Origin: JABLTI01 sp035528035
Lineage (GTDB): Archaea; Asgardarchaeota; Heimdallarchaeia; JABLTI01
Reading direction: 5' to 3'
NCBI GenBank assembly: GCA_035528035.1
Contig: DATKZI010000052.1
Coordinates: 108,401 to 172,400, forward strand
Length of the DNA stretch: 64,000 nucleotides
Shown: one piece after another, positions 34,299 through 43,635 of the stretch
Layout: every line of letters starts with the position of its first letter
Position numbering within the stretch: the first letter of the stretch is position 1
The notes under the pieces: generated by a model
What the model was told of the DNA's origin: nothing
The model's input: the letters and a program-made list of their open reading frames with translations, nothing else
Databases searched by the model: none
Made by a program: the position numbers and the translations under genes

Positions 34299-35336
34299 TT
34301 ATTTATTTTTTGAAAGTATATCATTGATAGCATTAATGATGTAATCAACATCATTTTCTTCAATGCCGTAATGAGTTACAAATCTGAAAGTTGTATCCCA
34401 TCTTGTGCTTACTATAATATTGTATTGCTCCAGTTTTTGCTTTAAATCTGAACCACTCATACCTGTTCCTTTAATATCTACAAAAAGAATATTAGTTTGA
34501 CAATCTCTGGTTTGAATTCCAGAAATTTCATCAAGCCCTTTTTTGAGCAATTTAGCATTTTTATGATCATCAGCAAGTCTATTGACCATTTTATCTAATG
34601 CAACTAAACCCGGAGCTGCTATTATACCAGCTTGTCGCATACCCCCACCAAGCATTTTTCTAACTCTCAATGCTCGATCAATAAATTTTTGACTGCCAAC
34701 TATAAGAGAACCAATTGGACAAGCTAAACCTTTACTTAAACAAAACATTATTGTGTCAACATCCTTTGTAAGCTCACTGACAGAATGTCCTGTAGCAATA
34801 GATGCATTAAATACTCTTGCGCCATCCATATGAACTCTCAAATTATGCTTTTTTGCTTCTTTTGTTAAAGCACGTATCTCTTCTAATTTCCAAGGAATCC
34901 CACCAGCCATATTATGAGTGTTTTCAATAGAAACAAGAGAACTTATAGGATAATGAACGTCATTTCCTCGCACTGCTTCGGTCAATATTTCTGGAGTAAT
35001 TAAGTAATCGTTTATTCCAGTAACCGTTCTTAATTGTAATCCACCAATTACCGCGGCTGAAGCAACTTCATGCAAAACTATATGGCTATTCTTTTCTAGA
35101 ATTATTTCATCACCATGAGTTGTTTGACCTACAACGCAACATACATTTCCCATAGTGCCTGAGCAAACTAAAAGAGCTGCTTCTTTTCCAAACATCTTTG
35201 CAGCTTTATCTTCTAATTCATTTACAGTTGGGTCTTCACCATAAACATCATCACCTAATTTTGCATTTCTCATAGCATCTAGCATTTCTTCAGAAGGTAA
35301 AGTAACAGTATCACTTCGTAAATCAATTTTTTTCAT
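34299..35336 (-). CDS. ltaE: Low-specificity L-threonine aldolase
   Basis: A 345-residue PLP enzyme that splits threonine or allo-threonine into glycine and acetaldehyde. The N-terminus MKKIDLRSDTVTLPSEEML is diagnostic for the family, and the PLP lysine is in FCLSKGLACPIGS (near residue 205). Length is typical. It would feed acetaldehyde and glycine into fermentation, in keeping with the hydrogenase and the peptidases in the window. It is divergent to the Lrp-type regulator at 35505, which may control it. Confidence 0.9.
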   Translation of the reverse strand: MKKIDLRSDTVTLPSEEMLDAMRNAKLGDDVYGEDPTVNELEDKAAKMFGKEAALLVCSGTMGNVCCVVGQTTHGDEIILEKNSHIVLHEVASAAVIGGLQLRTVTGINDYLITPEILTEAVRGNDVHYPISSLVSIENTHNMAGGIPWKLEEIRALTKEAKKHNLRVHMDGARVFNASIATGHSVSELTKDVDTIMFCLSKGLACPIGSLIVGSQKFIDRALRVRKMLGGGMRQAGIIAAPGLVALDKMVNRLADDHKNAKLLKKGLDEISGIQTRDCQTNILFVDIKGTGMSGSDLKQKLEQYNIIVSTRWDTTFRFVTHYGIEENDVDYIINAINDILSKNK

Positions 35337-35504
35337 AGACTCATCCCATTATATGGATCTTTTATAGGATTTTCATAATCAATATTAGATGAGCTTTTTA
35401 TAAATTATTACTAAAATACTATAACCAATAAGAAAAGACTTTAAAAGTATAGAATTATTTATTATCATCAATATATAATATTGTAGAGTTTGAGGGCAAA
35501 ATTT

Positions 35505-36164
35505 ATGCATAAGCTTGATAAAACAGATTTACGCATTTTATCTTCACTGATTGAGGATTCAAGAACGAGTTACGCAGCCCTAGCTCGTGAAACTAATTTA
35601 ACCATTCCATCCATTAAAACAAGAATAGAAAAATATGTTGAAACAGGTTTAATCGAGAAATTTACCATAATTCTTGACACCCATATGATTATGAGAGGAA
35701 CCTCAATGACTTTTCTATTTAAAGTTAAACCAGGCGACCTTGACAGAACAGCTAAAGATATTTACGACAGTCCATTTATTGCTAATATGACTATAACTTC
35801 TGGTCATTATAATTTACTAGTTGTTACTCACCCTATGAGTGATAAGGATAAATTAGATTTTATTAGACAAATAAATTCTTTACCAGGGGATTCTATCATG
35901 GAATTAGTATCCTCAATTAATCTTGAAACTTTTATGTGTAAACCCATTGAACTTCCAAAATCACCTATTAATCTACTTATAAGATGTGATTCTTGTCAAA
36001 GAGAATTTTCAGGTGAGGTATTTTCTAAAGCAATTCTAGGGAGAAAGAGATACTTCTGTAGTCCAGTTTGTCAAGATAAATATGAAGAACGTGCAAAGAA
36101 ATACATTCGTGGAGAATTGTTCCGACATCCAGATGAAGAAATAAAGAATGCACCTCAAGAATAA
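35505..36164 (+). CDS. Lrp/AsnC-family regulator with C-terminal TRASH-like zinc domain
   Basis: A 219-residue transcription factor. I start it at ATG 35505 (a GAGGG lies 8 bases before); a TTG at 35490 is in frame but has no support. Residues 4-55 form an Lrp-type winged helix (LDKTDLRILSSLIEDSRTSYAALARETNLT), and 60-150 a RAM-like ligand domain. After residue 160 comes an extra zinc domain, RCDSCQREF...RYFCSPVCQDKYEER, the TRASH pattern for metal sensing. This adds metal or redox sensing to an amino-acid-type regulator. It is divergent to the threonine aldolase gene, its likely first target. Confidence 0.82.
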   Translation: MHKLDKTDLRILSSLIEDSRTSYAALARETNLTIPSIKTRIEKYVETGLIEKFTIILDTHMIMRGTSMTFLFKVKPGDLDRTAKDIYDSPFIANMTITSGHYNLLVVTHPMSDKDKLDFIRQINSLPGDSIMELVSSINLETFMCKPIELPKSPINLLIRCDSCQREFSGEVFSKAILGRKRYFCSPVCQDKYEERAKKYIRGELFRHPDEEIKNAPQE

Positions 36165-36246
36165 ATTTTCTTTTTTTTTCTTTTACAAAAAAATAATTAA
36201 TCTAATTAGATTCATTATAGATTAGTGATATTTCCAAGTGATTCCA

Positions 36247-36966
36247 ATGGATAAAAAAAAGAAATATGATGCTGTTTTATTTGATTTGGATGACACATTA
36301 TTTAACAGTACGCTTATGTCTTCATTAGCTAGAAAAAATGCTATTCGAGCTATTTGTGAAGCGGGAGTTGAATTAGATGAAGAGGAAGCATACAATCTTT
36401 TAATGAAAATCGTAAATGAATATGGATCAAATTATAACGAGCATTTTAATAGATTTATAGAAGAATTAGGATACGAAATTCATCCAAAACTAATTGCTGC
36501 AGCTATTGTAGCATATCATCAAACTAAAAATTCTTTATTACGACCTTTTCCAGGAGTTATTTTAACTCTTCTAGCATTGATGAAATCTATGAAAATTGGT
36601 ATTATATCCGATGGTTTGAAGATTAAACAATGGGAGAAACTTACCTATTTAGGCATTCAACACTTTTTTGATGTTGTTATAATTAATGATTTACCATCAC
36701 GTTGGAAACCTTCTGATATCGGATACAAAGAAGCAATGGCTAAATTAAATTTGAATGAACCATCGAGAATTATTTATGTGGGAAATAAAATTGAAACAGA
36801 TATCGTTGGTGCAAACAAAATGGGTATGACTAGTATTTTATTCGAACCTACAAAGAAAATTAATGTAGATAATTTAGACAAAGATAAAAAACCAAGTTAT
36901 ATTATCAAGCATTTTAGTGAATTAAATGAAATAATTGGATTAAAGTCTATTCGATGGAAATTCTAA
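36247..36966 (+). CDS. HAD-superfamily phosphatase (TIGR02253-like)
   Basis: A 239-residue HAD hydrolase from ATG 36247 (GTG 36238 is an alternative with an N-terminal MIP extension). HAD motif I is LFDLDDTLFNS, motif II IISDGLKIK, motif III a lysine in SRWKPSD, and motif IV VGNKIETDIVGANK. It has a helical cap at 20-95. It resembles archaeal HAD phosphatases of the TIGR02253 type, which act on small phosphate esters such as glyceraldehyde 3-phosphate; this is an inference. Its neighbour upstream is the Lrp regulator, about 80 bases away on the same strand. Confidence 0.82.
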   Translation: MDKKKKYDAVLFDLDDTLFNSTLMSSLARKNAIRAICEAGVELDEEEAYNLLMKIVNEYGSNYNEHFNRFIEELGYEIHPKLIAAAIVAYHQTKNSLLRPFPGVILTLLALMKSMKIGIISDGLKIKQWEKLTYLGIQHFFDVVIINDLPSRWKPSDIGYKEAMAKLNLNEPSRIIYVGNKIETDIVGANKMGMTSILFEPTKKINVDNLDKDKKPSYIIKHFSELNEIIGLKSIRWKF

Positions 36967-37001
36967 TTGTAATAAAGTAAAGTAAAAATTAAAAGATAAA
37001 T

Positions 37002-37022
37002 GAAATAAAAGGGGAAATCCCC
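37002..37022 (-). terminator. GC-clamp terminator for the zinc-ribbon gene
   Basis: On the minus strand a GGGG/CCCC stem (37022-37019 with 37014-37011, 4-base loop) is followed by TTTTATTTC. A run of seven C on the plus strand makes it stand out in this AT-rich DNA. Confidence 0.6.
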
Positions 37023-37069
37023 CCCTATTCACCTATTATATTAAAATGAATTAAAAGGAAAAGATGAAA

Positions 37070-37339
37070 TTAATCAGCTTTACCAATAAATGGTTTTGCT
37101 TTGGAACCATCACCACAGGTGGGAACTTCTACTGTTGCTCCACAACCTTCTTTATGAGCACAAACAAGTTTGTCCCCTTCAAGTTCCATTAATTCACCAC
37201 AACAAATTGGCCATGGTATTATTTTACCATCAGGGCATTTGAATACTAATTTCATCTCTGCCTCTTGAGCCTTCGTATGAGTTTCCTTTAGCTTGACGCC
37301 TTTCAAATCTGCTTCTGATACAATTTCTTTATCGGACAT
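37070..37339 (-). CDS. Small zinc-ribbon (desulforedoxin-like) protein
   Basis: An 89-residue protein with cysteines in VFKCPDG, PICCGELMEL, LVCAHKEGCGA and VPTCGDG. The CCGELM motif is reminiscent of desulforedoxin and related archaeal metal ribbons, which have CCGxPM. It lies alone on the minus strand with a GC-clamp terminator. A metal-binding, redox or zinc role is likely; I cannot name the family with confidence. Start ATG 37339. Confidence 0.65.
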   Translation of the reverse strand: MSDKEIVSEADLKGVKLKETHTKAQEAEMKLVFKCPDGKIIPWPICCGELMELEGDKLVCAHKEGCGATVEVPTCGDGSKAKPFIGKAD

Positions 37340-37444
37340 TGTTAAATCAACACCATCCTTTTCATTTAGAGATAAATGAACCTTATTTAATATTACGTTA
37401 TTGACAAGTTACATAAAAAATTTGTTAAGAGAGGTAAAAAATAG

Positions 37445-37477
37445 AAAAAAAAGTGTTTTGGAGGAAAAAATCCTCCA
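37445..37477 (-). terminator. Hairpin terminator after M20D amidohydrolase gene
   Basis: A 7-bp perfect stem (TGGAGGA 37459-37465 with TCCTCCA 37471-37477, A-rich loop) is followed on the minus strand by AAACACTTTTTTTT. It lies between the stop codon at 37488 and the next gene on this strand. Confidence 0.74.
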
Positions 37478-37487
37478 TTAATAATTC

Positions 37488-38684
37488 TCATTTTGATAAA
37501 TATTTGAGAGCTGTAAGAGATAGAATGGCACAACCAAGTGGCAAGGCATCCTCATCTATATTGAATAATGGACTATGACCAGGATGATTAATCCCTTTTT
37601 CATCATTCCTTGTACCTAGCCAGATCATTGTTACAGGTATTCTATAGTTATCACTGAATTCAAAAAAGTCTTCAGCACCCATGGAAGGATCTTCATTTAT
37701 TATTACTTTATCCTCACCAACTAACTCTGTGGTAGCTTCCTTGATAATTCTATTTAAATCTGGATCATTAATTCCTGGTGAATACCCCAGTTTAATACCT
37801 GGATTGATTTTAACATCAAAAGTTTCAGCTATACCTTTTGCTATTTGTTTAATATATTCATATGTTTCAGATCTTACTTTTGGTTTTAATGCTCTTACCG
37901 TACCAGTTAATTGAACTCTTTCTGGTATTATATTATAGGCAGATCCAGCATTAAAAGTACCAATTGTTACTACAACAGGATTTACAGGGTCCGTAAACCT
38001 AGAAGCAACAGTTTGTAAGGCTGTAACTAAATGTGCTCCTGCAACAATAGGATCTCGAGTATTATGAGGGAGAGCTGCATGTCCACCTTTACCTATGATA
38101 TCAAACCAGATTTTATCTGAACTTGCAGTGAAGCTTCCATCTTTCATGGCAATATGACCAACTGGCGTATCATCATCAACATGAAGCGAGATAACAGCTG
38201 AAACATCTGGATCCTTAAGGGCTCCTTCCTCAACCATTGGTTTAGCCCCTCCCAATCCTTCTTCTGCTGGTTGAAAGAATAGTTTTACATTACCCTTAAT
38301 TTTATCTTTCATATTTACCAATATCTTTGCTATTCCTAGAAGCATCGCTGTATGTCCATCATGACCACAAGCATGCATCACACCATCATTTTTTGATTTA
38401 TAGGGAACATCATTTTCTTCTTGTAAAGCTAAAGCATCCATATCTGCTCGAATTCCTATAGTTTTACCATCCCCAGCTTTACCTTTAATTAATCCAATAA
38501 TACCATATTTAGCTACATTAGTTCTAATTTCAACACCTAATTCTTGTAATTTTTTAGCAACAAGTTTTGATGTCTCTTCTTCTTCATACCCAAGTTCAGG
38601 ATTCATATGAATATGACGTCTTAATTCAACAACTTCAGTTTTAATCTCATTAGCTAATTTCCATACTTCATCTTTCATAGACAA
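37488..38684 (-). CDS. M20D amidohydrolase (IAA-amino-acid/hippurate hydrolase-like)
   Basis: A 398-residue metallo-amidohydrolase. Family motifs are RRHIHMNPELGYEEEET, GIRADMDALALQEE, MHACGHDGHTAMLLG (metal-binding, with the Cys ligand), PAEEGLGGAKPMVEEG and the C-terminal MGAEDFFEF and HPGHSPLFNIDE. It cleaves N-acyl or peptide-like amide bonds, for example N-acyl amino acids or hippurate. Length is standard (about 390-400). It is next in line to the MazG-like gene on the same strand. Confidence 0.9.
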   Translation of the reverse strand: MSMKDEVWKLANEIKTEVVELRRHIHMNPELGYEEEETSKLVAKKLQELGVEIRTNVAKYGIIGLIKGKAGDGKTIGIRADMDALALQEENDVPYKSKNDGVMHACGHDGHTAMLLGIAKILVNMKDKIKGNVKLFFQPAEEGLGGAKPMVEEGALKDPDVSAVISLHVDDDTPVGHIAMKDGSFTASSDKIWFDIIGKGGHAALPHNTRDPIVAGAHLVTALQTVASRFTDPVNPVVVTIGTFNAGSAYNIIPERVQLTGTVRALKPKVRSETYEYIKQIAKGIAETFDVKINPGIKLGYSPGINDPDLNRIIKEATTELVGEDKVIINEDPSMGAEDFFEFSDNYRIPVTMIWLGTRNDEKGINHPGHSPLFNIDEDALPLGCAILSLTALKYLSK

Positions 38685-38741
38685 TCACTTGATAATTGTT
38701 TTCGTTTTAATAGAATGCTTATTTAAATTTAAGTTATTGGT

Positions 38742-39038
38742 TTAATTTTTATCTCGCGCGGAATATTTCCTTAATGTGTTTTTTATAGCACTTTCAATGT
38801 CGATTTTAAGTCCCCTACCTAAAGCAAGGACCGCAAATACTAAATCACCATATTCTTCAGTTAATTTTTCTATTGAAGTTGTTTTATTAGGATGTAAACC
38901 ACCATAAATTTGGAGTTCCTTAGAAAATTCACCTAACTCCTCGATAACAGGATGAATTAACCATTCTTTGGACCAATAACCACCAAGCTGCTGGATTAGG
39001 TCATCTATTTCTCTGCAAATTTCAATTAGATCAGTCAT
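38742..39038 (-). CDS. MazG-like NTP pyrophosphohydrolase
   Basis: A 98-residue all-alpha NTP-PPase. The metal-binding glutamates are in HPVIEELGEFSKEL and LTEEYGDLVFAVLALGRGL (EExxE and ExxD pattern, residues 30-75). Such small MazG-type enzymes remove non-canonical or damaged nucleoside triphosphates. It starts with ATG 39038 and lies between the M20D and TPR genes, all on the minus strand. Confidence 0.82.
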   Translation of the reverse strand: MTDLIEICREIDDLIQQLGGYWSKEWLIHPVIEELGEFSKELQIYGGLHPNKTTSIEKLTEEYGDLVFAVLALGRGLKIDIESAIKNTLRKYSARDKN

Positions 39039-39108
39039 TAAAATCAGATTATATTATATAATAAGCAAACAAAAAACATTACTGAAGAGAGAAAGAAAGG
39101 GATTTCAT

Positions 39109-41145
39109 CTATACTCTCTGATGTTCCGAAGCACTTACTAGCCAAAATGTTTGACGTGTGAAATCCAATGCTTCATTCAAGAAATTCTCTTTTCGCTCTT
39201 CTAAAGCAGTATCTTGAATAGTTTCGTTTGTTTCCTTCATTTTCTCAAGTTCTTCCTTTTCCAATCTCAATGTATCTTCAAATTTCGTCATACCTAGTTC
39301 TTCAGCTAAATCAATTGCTTCCTCAAGTTCTCCTAAACCTTCATCGTAATCAGATTTGTAAGCAAGTATTTTTCCCAAGATCTTTTTTGTATACATAGTC
39401 AAAGGTAAGAACTCTAGATCAAGTGAAATGAAAAGCATATCATCAAGAGATTGTAAAATAGTTTCAAGGAGAACAGGATCTTTACTTTCAATGAATTTGA
39501 GTATCAATGCAGAAGATTTTTCTATTAGAGCTAGAGCCATTGTTAAAGCAGATGGAAATTCTTGGGCTTGTTCAAAAACTAATACTAATAATTTTTCAGC
39601 TTGTCCAAGTTCCTTTTTCTGTAAAAGGAACCTTATACGGGAAATAAGAGCTTGAGCATTTTCCTCTTGGGAATTATGTATTGAAGCAAATAGATCAGCT
39701 CTTCCAATATATGTTTCTGCTAAAGATAATTTACCCATTGCTGTAGATATTTCAAAAAGCCAATTTAGGATATCAAAATAAATATCATCTTTTTTCTGTA
39801 ATTTAGTACATAAATTTAAGGCTGTTTCAAATTCAATGAAAGCTTCTGTAAGATTTCCTACTATGGCATTAATTTCACCAAGTTTTACTCTATCCATTAA
39901 AATTTCATTTTGATTATAATTGAATTTTTCCTTATATTCAAGTGCATTATACCTATTTACTACAGCTGAATCAAAATCACCTGAAATGAAATTCACATAA
40001 GCTAATCCTTCATAAATTGAAGGTAAAAGTTGACTATATTTATTTTCATTTGCTATTTTCAATACTTTAGTGTATGCTTCTAGTGCCTCAGCATATTGAC
40101 CTCGTTTCGATGATAGACGAGCTAATGCAGACAATGTTTTAGCCATCCTGAAGAAATCAGACATTTTTTCTGAAAGAGTATATGCTTCTTGATAATATTG
40201 TTCTGCTTTATTTTGTTGTTCTTGTTTTTCCGCTAATTGAGCTAAGCGAGTAACACATCCAGCAACACCAATTTGATCTTCTAATGCAGTATATGCTTGT
40301 TTTGCTTTCAAGTAAATTTGTTCTGCAGCATCGAATTTATTATTGGCTTCCTGTAATTGACCTTGAATTCTAATAGCTTTTGCTTCAAGAGCTTTGTATT
40401 TTATATTACTCAATATTTGAAACACATGGTCTAGGTTTTTTTGAGCTTCTTTTAAATTAAAAGCAGATATAAGTGCTTGAGAGAGATCCAATTGAAATTG
40501 TAATGAAAAATACGTATCATTATTTTTTTCAGCTATTGTCAAAAGTGCTGATATTTCACTAACGATCTTTTCTGGTGCTATTTGTTGAGAGTTAATTCTA
40601 CTTTGGATTAAATAAGCTGAGAGAAACATTTGTTCAAAATCATCTATATTTCCCATTTTCTCCTTAAAAACAGCGATTTTCTCTAAAATTGTTTCAAGTT
40701 TAGATTTATATTCCGAACCTCTAATGAATAGAATTTGTGCTAAAATACCCAGACACTCTATTCTTTGTAAGTGATCTCCATTTTCCTCAGTTATTCGAAG
40801 GATATCATCTAACATTTTTAATGCAACATCAACTTCACCCTTAGCTGCTTTTGTTAAAGCAAACCAGATTTTAGCACCATCACTATAGATGTATTTTTCC
40901 TGAAATTCTTTGGATTTGAAAAAATCATAATCTGAAAGCATATAAGCTACTTTTGCTGCTAGATAAGGTATTTCAGGATCGTCTGATGGAAGAGTAGGAG
41001 ATTTAGAAATTTTCAAATATTTATCCAAAAATATTTTAAGATTTTGAGAGTCCAGATCTAATCTATCGAATTGAAATTTGATACCTTCCAAGATATCTCG
41101 AGAAAATCGCTGTTCATGTTGCTTGAAATCTAAGGGTAAGATCAC
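39109..41145 (-). CDS. TPR-repeat protein
   Basis: A 678-residue soluble protein of tandem tetratricopeptide repeats. Clear units include NKFDAAEQIYLKAKQAYTAL, NKAEQYYQEAYTLSEKMSD, GQYAEALEAYTKVLKIANE, GNLTEAFIEFETALNLCTK and YDEGLGELEEAIDLAEELG, with about 36-40 residues each. The N-terminal 90 residues are a separate helical part. It has no catalytic motif and no membrane helix and is presumably a protein-binding scaffold. The last 40 residues are charged. Start ATG 41145; the upstream region shared with the gene at 41447 is a divergent promoter region. Confidence 0.8.
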   Translation of the reverse strand: MILPLDFKQHEQRFSRDILEGIKFQFDRLDLDSQNLKIFLDKYLKISKSPTLPSDDPEIPYLAAKVAYMLSDYDFFKSKEFQEKYIYSDGAKIWFALTKAAKGEVDVALKMLDDILRITEENGDHLQRIECLGILAQILFIRGSEYKSKLETILEKIAVFKEKMGNIDDFEQMFLSAYLIQSRINSQQIAPEKIVSEISALLTIAEKNNDTYFSLQFQLDLSQALISAFNLKEAQKNLDHVFQILSNIKYKALEAKAIRIQGQLQEANNKFDAAEQIYLKAKQAYTALEDQIGVAGCVTRLAQLAEKQEQQNKAEQYYQEAYTLSEKMSDFFRMAKTLSALARLSSKRGQYAEALEAYTKVLKIANENKYSQLLPSIYEGLAYVNFISGDFDSAVVNRYNALEYKEKFNYNQNEILMDRVKLGEINAIVGNLTEAFIEFETALNLCTKLQKKDDIYFDILNWLFEISTAMGKLSLAETYIGRADLFASIHNSQEENAQALISRIRFLLQKKELGQAEKLLVLVFEQAQEFPSALTMALALIEKSSALILKFIESKDPVLLETILQSLDDMLFISLDLEFLPLTMYTKKILGKILAYKSDYDEGLGELEEAIDLAEELGMTKFEDTLRLEKEELEKMKETNETIQDTALEERKENFLNEALDFTRQTFWLVSASEHQRV

Positions 41146-41446
41146 TGTATAGCACCAACTGTTGTATAATAATGAATTATTCTTCTTATTAAAAACAAAT
41201 TCCTATTATGTGGATATTTATTTTTATTTATTTTATTTTGATGATACTATTTTATTAGAATTTACTTTTTTAAAGGTTATTTTATAAAGATAAAATATGT
41301 TCCTGATATTTATTGTGATATAGATAGTTATTCTTTGAGCTTAATCCCTATCTAAAAGATAATAAGTTAGTTTAGCAATTTTTTTCTTATAGAAAAAGAT
41401 TTTTCTATCAGTATTTACTGTATTTGTTCGAAATGGTGAAGTAAAA
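41146..41446. other. Divergent intergenic region with a 9-bp hairpin
   Basis: A 301-base AT-rich gap between divergent genes. A near-perfect hairpin ATAGAAAAA/TTTTTCTAT (41389-41408, 2-base gap) sits about 40 bases before the start of the gene at 41447. TATA-like stretches occur near 41266-41280. I see no other element and no open frame. Confidence 0.45.
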
Positions 41447-42892
41447 ATGAGCCAGGATGAATCAACTAATATCAATCAAAATCAATTAAATAAATTAGAT
41501 AAAAAAGCAAAAGAAATGGGATATACCAATCTAGCCTTCTTTATTGATGACATCGATATGCTACTACGCCCAGCGAATTTATTGAAGCAAAAAGATATGA
41601 AATATTTCGAATTAGAAAACCTCATTTCATTATTGATTAATAAGGATATTAGTTTGGGTATGGCCCCTCGTATGATTAGTATGGTTTCAAAATATTCAGA
41701 GAGAAATGAAGAGCTTGAAGCTGAAAATGAAGAACTAAAACAGTCTAATATAACCATGCGAAGTAAATATCAAACTGCTGAAGTACAAGTTAAAGAGTTT
41801 CAAAAGCAGCTGCAAGAATTATCAATTGGATCACAAACTGAGGCTCGAATTAGGGAAGAAAATATTAAGCTTACTGAAGAAAATAAATATTTGAAAATGA
41901 CTAATGAATCTTTGTCAACAGATCTTAAAAGAATTAAAGAAAAATTAGATGCCAAATTAGATGAATCTAATAATTTAGAAATAGAAAATAACCAATTGGA
42001 ATCACGACTAAAGGATATTCAAAGGGAAATAAAAGATCTAGAAAATGAAAATGAAGAATTAAAGAAAAAAGATACTGGTACTGATGAAACTTTAAAGAGA
42101 ATCGAAGAAGTTATAGAAGAACTAGATGAATTATACGGAACCATTGATGATCCTTTCAAGAAAGAATTCGTAGCTTTTATGGGTGTTGAACTTAGCGAGC
42201 TGGTTGATAATCGTCATATTTCAAAACAAAAAGTACTAAATCAAATAGCAATTCATGCTCATGAAATAGAAAAAATCTTTGAACCTAGAATTGCTGCTTT
42301 ACAACAACAAATCGTTGCTCAAACACCTATTACACCAGTTAGAAAAGAATCTATTGAAACCAAAGCTCCCGAACCAAAAGATTTGGTTCCTGAACCTGTT
42401 ATTAGACAGACACCAGTCAAAGAAGAACCTCAAAAGTTAGAAGAAAGTTCCATTTTAGAAGAAAATGAAATTGGTGATAGATATGTTAAACCTAGTGAAT
42501 TCCTTAGAGGAAAAAGTGCTCATACAGAGAAAAAGGGAGATGATACAACAGTAGAAAAAACTTCTGATGACGAAGGTGAAGAAGTATCAATTCCTGAAGT
42601 AAAAACAATGCCTTATGCAAAGAAATCGAAAACTAAAAAGACAGAAGCTGTAGATAGAACACCAAGTCCAGAATTGGTCAAGGTTTTTGATGTTTTTATT
42701 AAATACTTAGAAGCCATTAGTGACAATAGTTCATTTAATTCTTTATGCGATAAACTCATTGAAGAGCTTTATGAGCATGTAGGTTCCCCCGGAATGACAC
42801 ACGTATATAAAATTAAAAGTGGGGGAGTAAAGCGTAAAGAAATGTTAATTGATCTCCTAAAAACATGGCAGAAAAAATTACCAGATTTATAA
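41447..42892 (+). CDS. Coiled-coil protein with conserved-looking C-terminal domain
   Basis: A 481-residue soluble protein that I do not recognise. Residues 1-80 are helical with the motif FFIDDIDMLLRPANLLK. Residues 82-235 form a long Glu/Lys/Leu-rich coiled coil. Residues 240-300 are helical, 300-395 a Pro/Glu/Thr-rich linker, and 395-481 a compact C-terminal region (PELVKVFDVFIKYLEAISDNS...AWKKKLPDL-type helices). It has no signal peptide and no transmembrane helix. It lies next to the translation gene eL33 and near the ESCRT pair; a cytoskeletal or trafficking scaffold role is possible but unproven. Start ATG 41447. Confidence 0.6.
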   Translation: MSQDESTNINQNQLNKLDKKAKEMGYTNLAFFIDDIDMLLRPANLLKQKDMKYFELENLISLLINKDISLGMAPRMISMVSKYSERNEELEAENEELKQSNITMRSKYQTAEVQVKEFQKQLQELSIGSQTEARIREENIKLTEENKYLKMTNESLSTDLKRIKEKLDAKLDESNNLEIENNQLESRLKDIQREIKDLENENEELKKKDTGTDETLKRIEEVIEELDELYGTIDDPFKKEFVAFMGVELSELVDNRHISKQKVLNQIAIHAHEIEKIFEPRIAALQQQIVAQTPITPVRKESIETKAPEPKDLVPEPVIRQTPVKEEPQKLEESSILEENEIGDRYVKPSEFLRGKSAHTEKKGDDTTVEKTSDDEGEEVSIPEVKTMPYAKKSKTKKTEAVDRTPSPELVKVFDVFIKYLEAISDNSSFNSLCDKLIEELYEHVGSPGMTHVYKIKSGGVKRKEMLIDLLKTWQKKLPDL

Positions 42893-42918
42893 GAGAGACG
42901 AGGGTTTACCTCACTCTC
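42893..42918. terminator. Hairpin terminator between coiled-coil and eL33 genes
   Basis: GAGAG-AC-GAGG (42893-42903) pairs with CCTC-A-CTCTC (42909-42918) around a 5-base loop, giving 9 paired bases with a small internal loop, followed by AACACTGTTTTTTA. It separates two convergent genes. Confidence 0.68.
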
Positions 42919-42929
42919 AACACTGTTTT

Positions 42930-43559
42930 TTATAATATAATTTCAATATCATGATTTATTGCATGTGAAGACATACCACAATTATCAAATCTTATTCTCA
43001 CTTGACGAGTGCTTGTTTGACCATGAACCGCTATTACTTTACCACTTCTAGTAACTTCGGTATCAGGCAATGTCAAAACGAATTTCTTACCTAGTAATGT
43101 TTTATGATTACATTCATCAAGAATTTTTGCAATAGCTTGATTTGTTGTTTGTAATTTCTTACTTCTACGATAACTAAGAATTTTTGCATGTATAACATTG
43201 TGTTTTTTAGCAGCTGGCTTCTTTGCGGTAGTTTTTGTTGTGGCAGTGGATTTTTTAGCAGTAGATGCAGTAGTAGTAGGTTTTTTAGCTGTAGATGTAG
43301 TAGTAATCTTAGCTGTAGTTTTTGCAGCAGGTTTTTTGGTTTGATCTGGTGTCGATTTCTTTACTGAACTTGTGATTGGTTTTTTATCCGTTGTTGAAGT
43401 AGATTTCTCAGCTTTTGTTGTAGTTGCAGGTTTCTTTGTTGTGCTAGCTGTTGGTTTTTTAGCTGCTGTTGTTGGTTTCTTAGCTGCAGATGCACTAGTT
43501 GCTGGTTTCTTAGCTGCAGTAGAACTTTTAGCGGAAGTTGTTTTTTTATTATCAGACAT
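42930..43559 (-). CDS. rpl35ae: Ribosomal protein eL33 (L35Ae) with long Lys/Thr/Ala N-terminal tail
   Basis: A 209-residue protein; I start it at ATG 43559 rather than GTG 43568. The last 85 residues match L35Ae: AKILSYRRSKKLQ, LLGKKFVLTL, RSGKVIAVHGQ, VRIRFDN and a final HDIEIIL. Known archaeal L35Ae proteins are about 85-90 residues, so the fold here is normal but it carries about 120 extra residues built of KKPTT, AAKKPTA and TTKKPATT-type units, a histone-H1-like basic, disordered tail. It would reach out of the large subunit or bind RNA or DNA. It converges on the coiled-coil gene and lies about 70 bases downstream of a membrane gene on the same strand. Confidence 0.82.
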   Translation of the reverse strand: MSDNKKTTSAKSSTAAKKPATSASAAKKPTTAAKKPTASTTKKPATTTKAEKSTSTTDKKPITSSVKKSTPDQTKKPAAKTTAKITTTSTAKKPTTTASTAKKSTATTKTTAKKPAAKKHNVIHAKILSYRRSKKLQTTNQAIAKILDECNHKTLLGKKFVLTLPDTEVTRSGKVIAVHGQTSTRQVRIRFDNCGMSSHAINHDIEIIL

Positions 43560-43635
43560 AAATATCACTTACTTTTTGTTTCTATATATGAGAACAAAAA
43601 AGAATCATTCAAAAATGTTTTCTAAAAGACTATTT

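Noticed and set aside
41447..42892. Snf7/CHMP-type ESCRT-III protein because of its coiled coil near Vps4
   Set aside because: The charge pattern and size do not fit Snf7 (which is about 200-230 residues with a basic then acidic half); the coiled coil is a long Leu/Glu heptad type.
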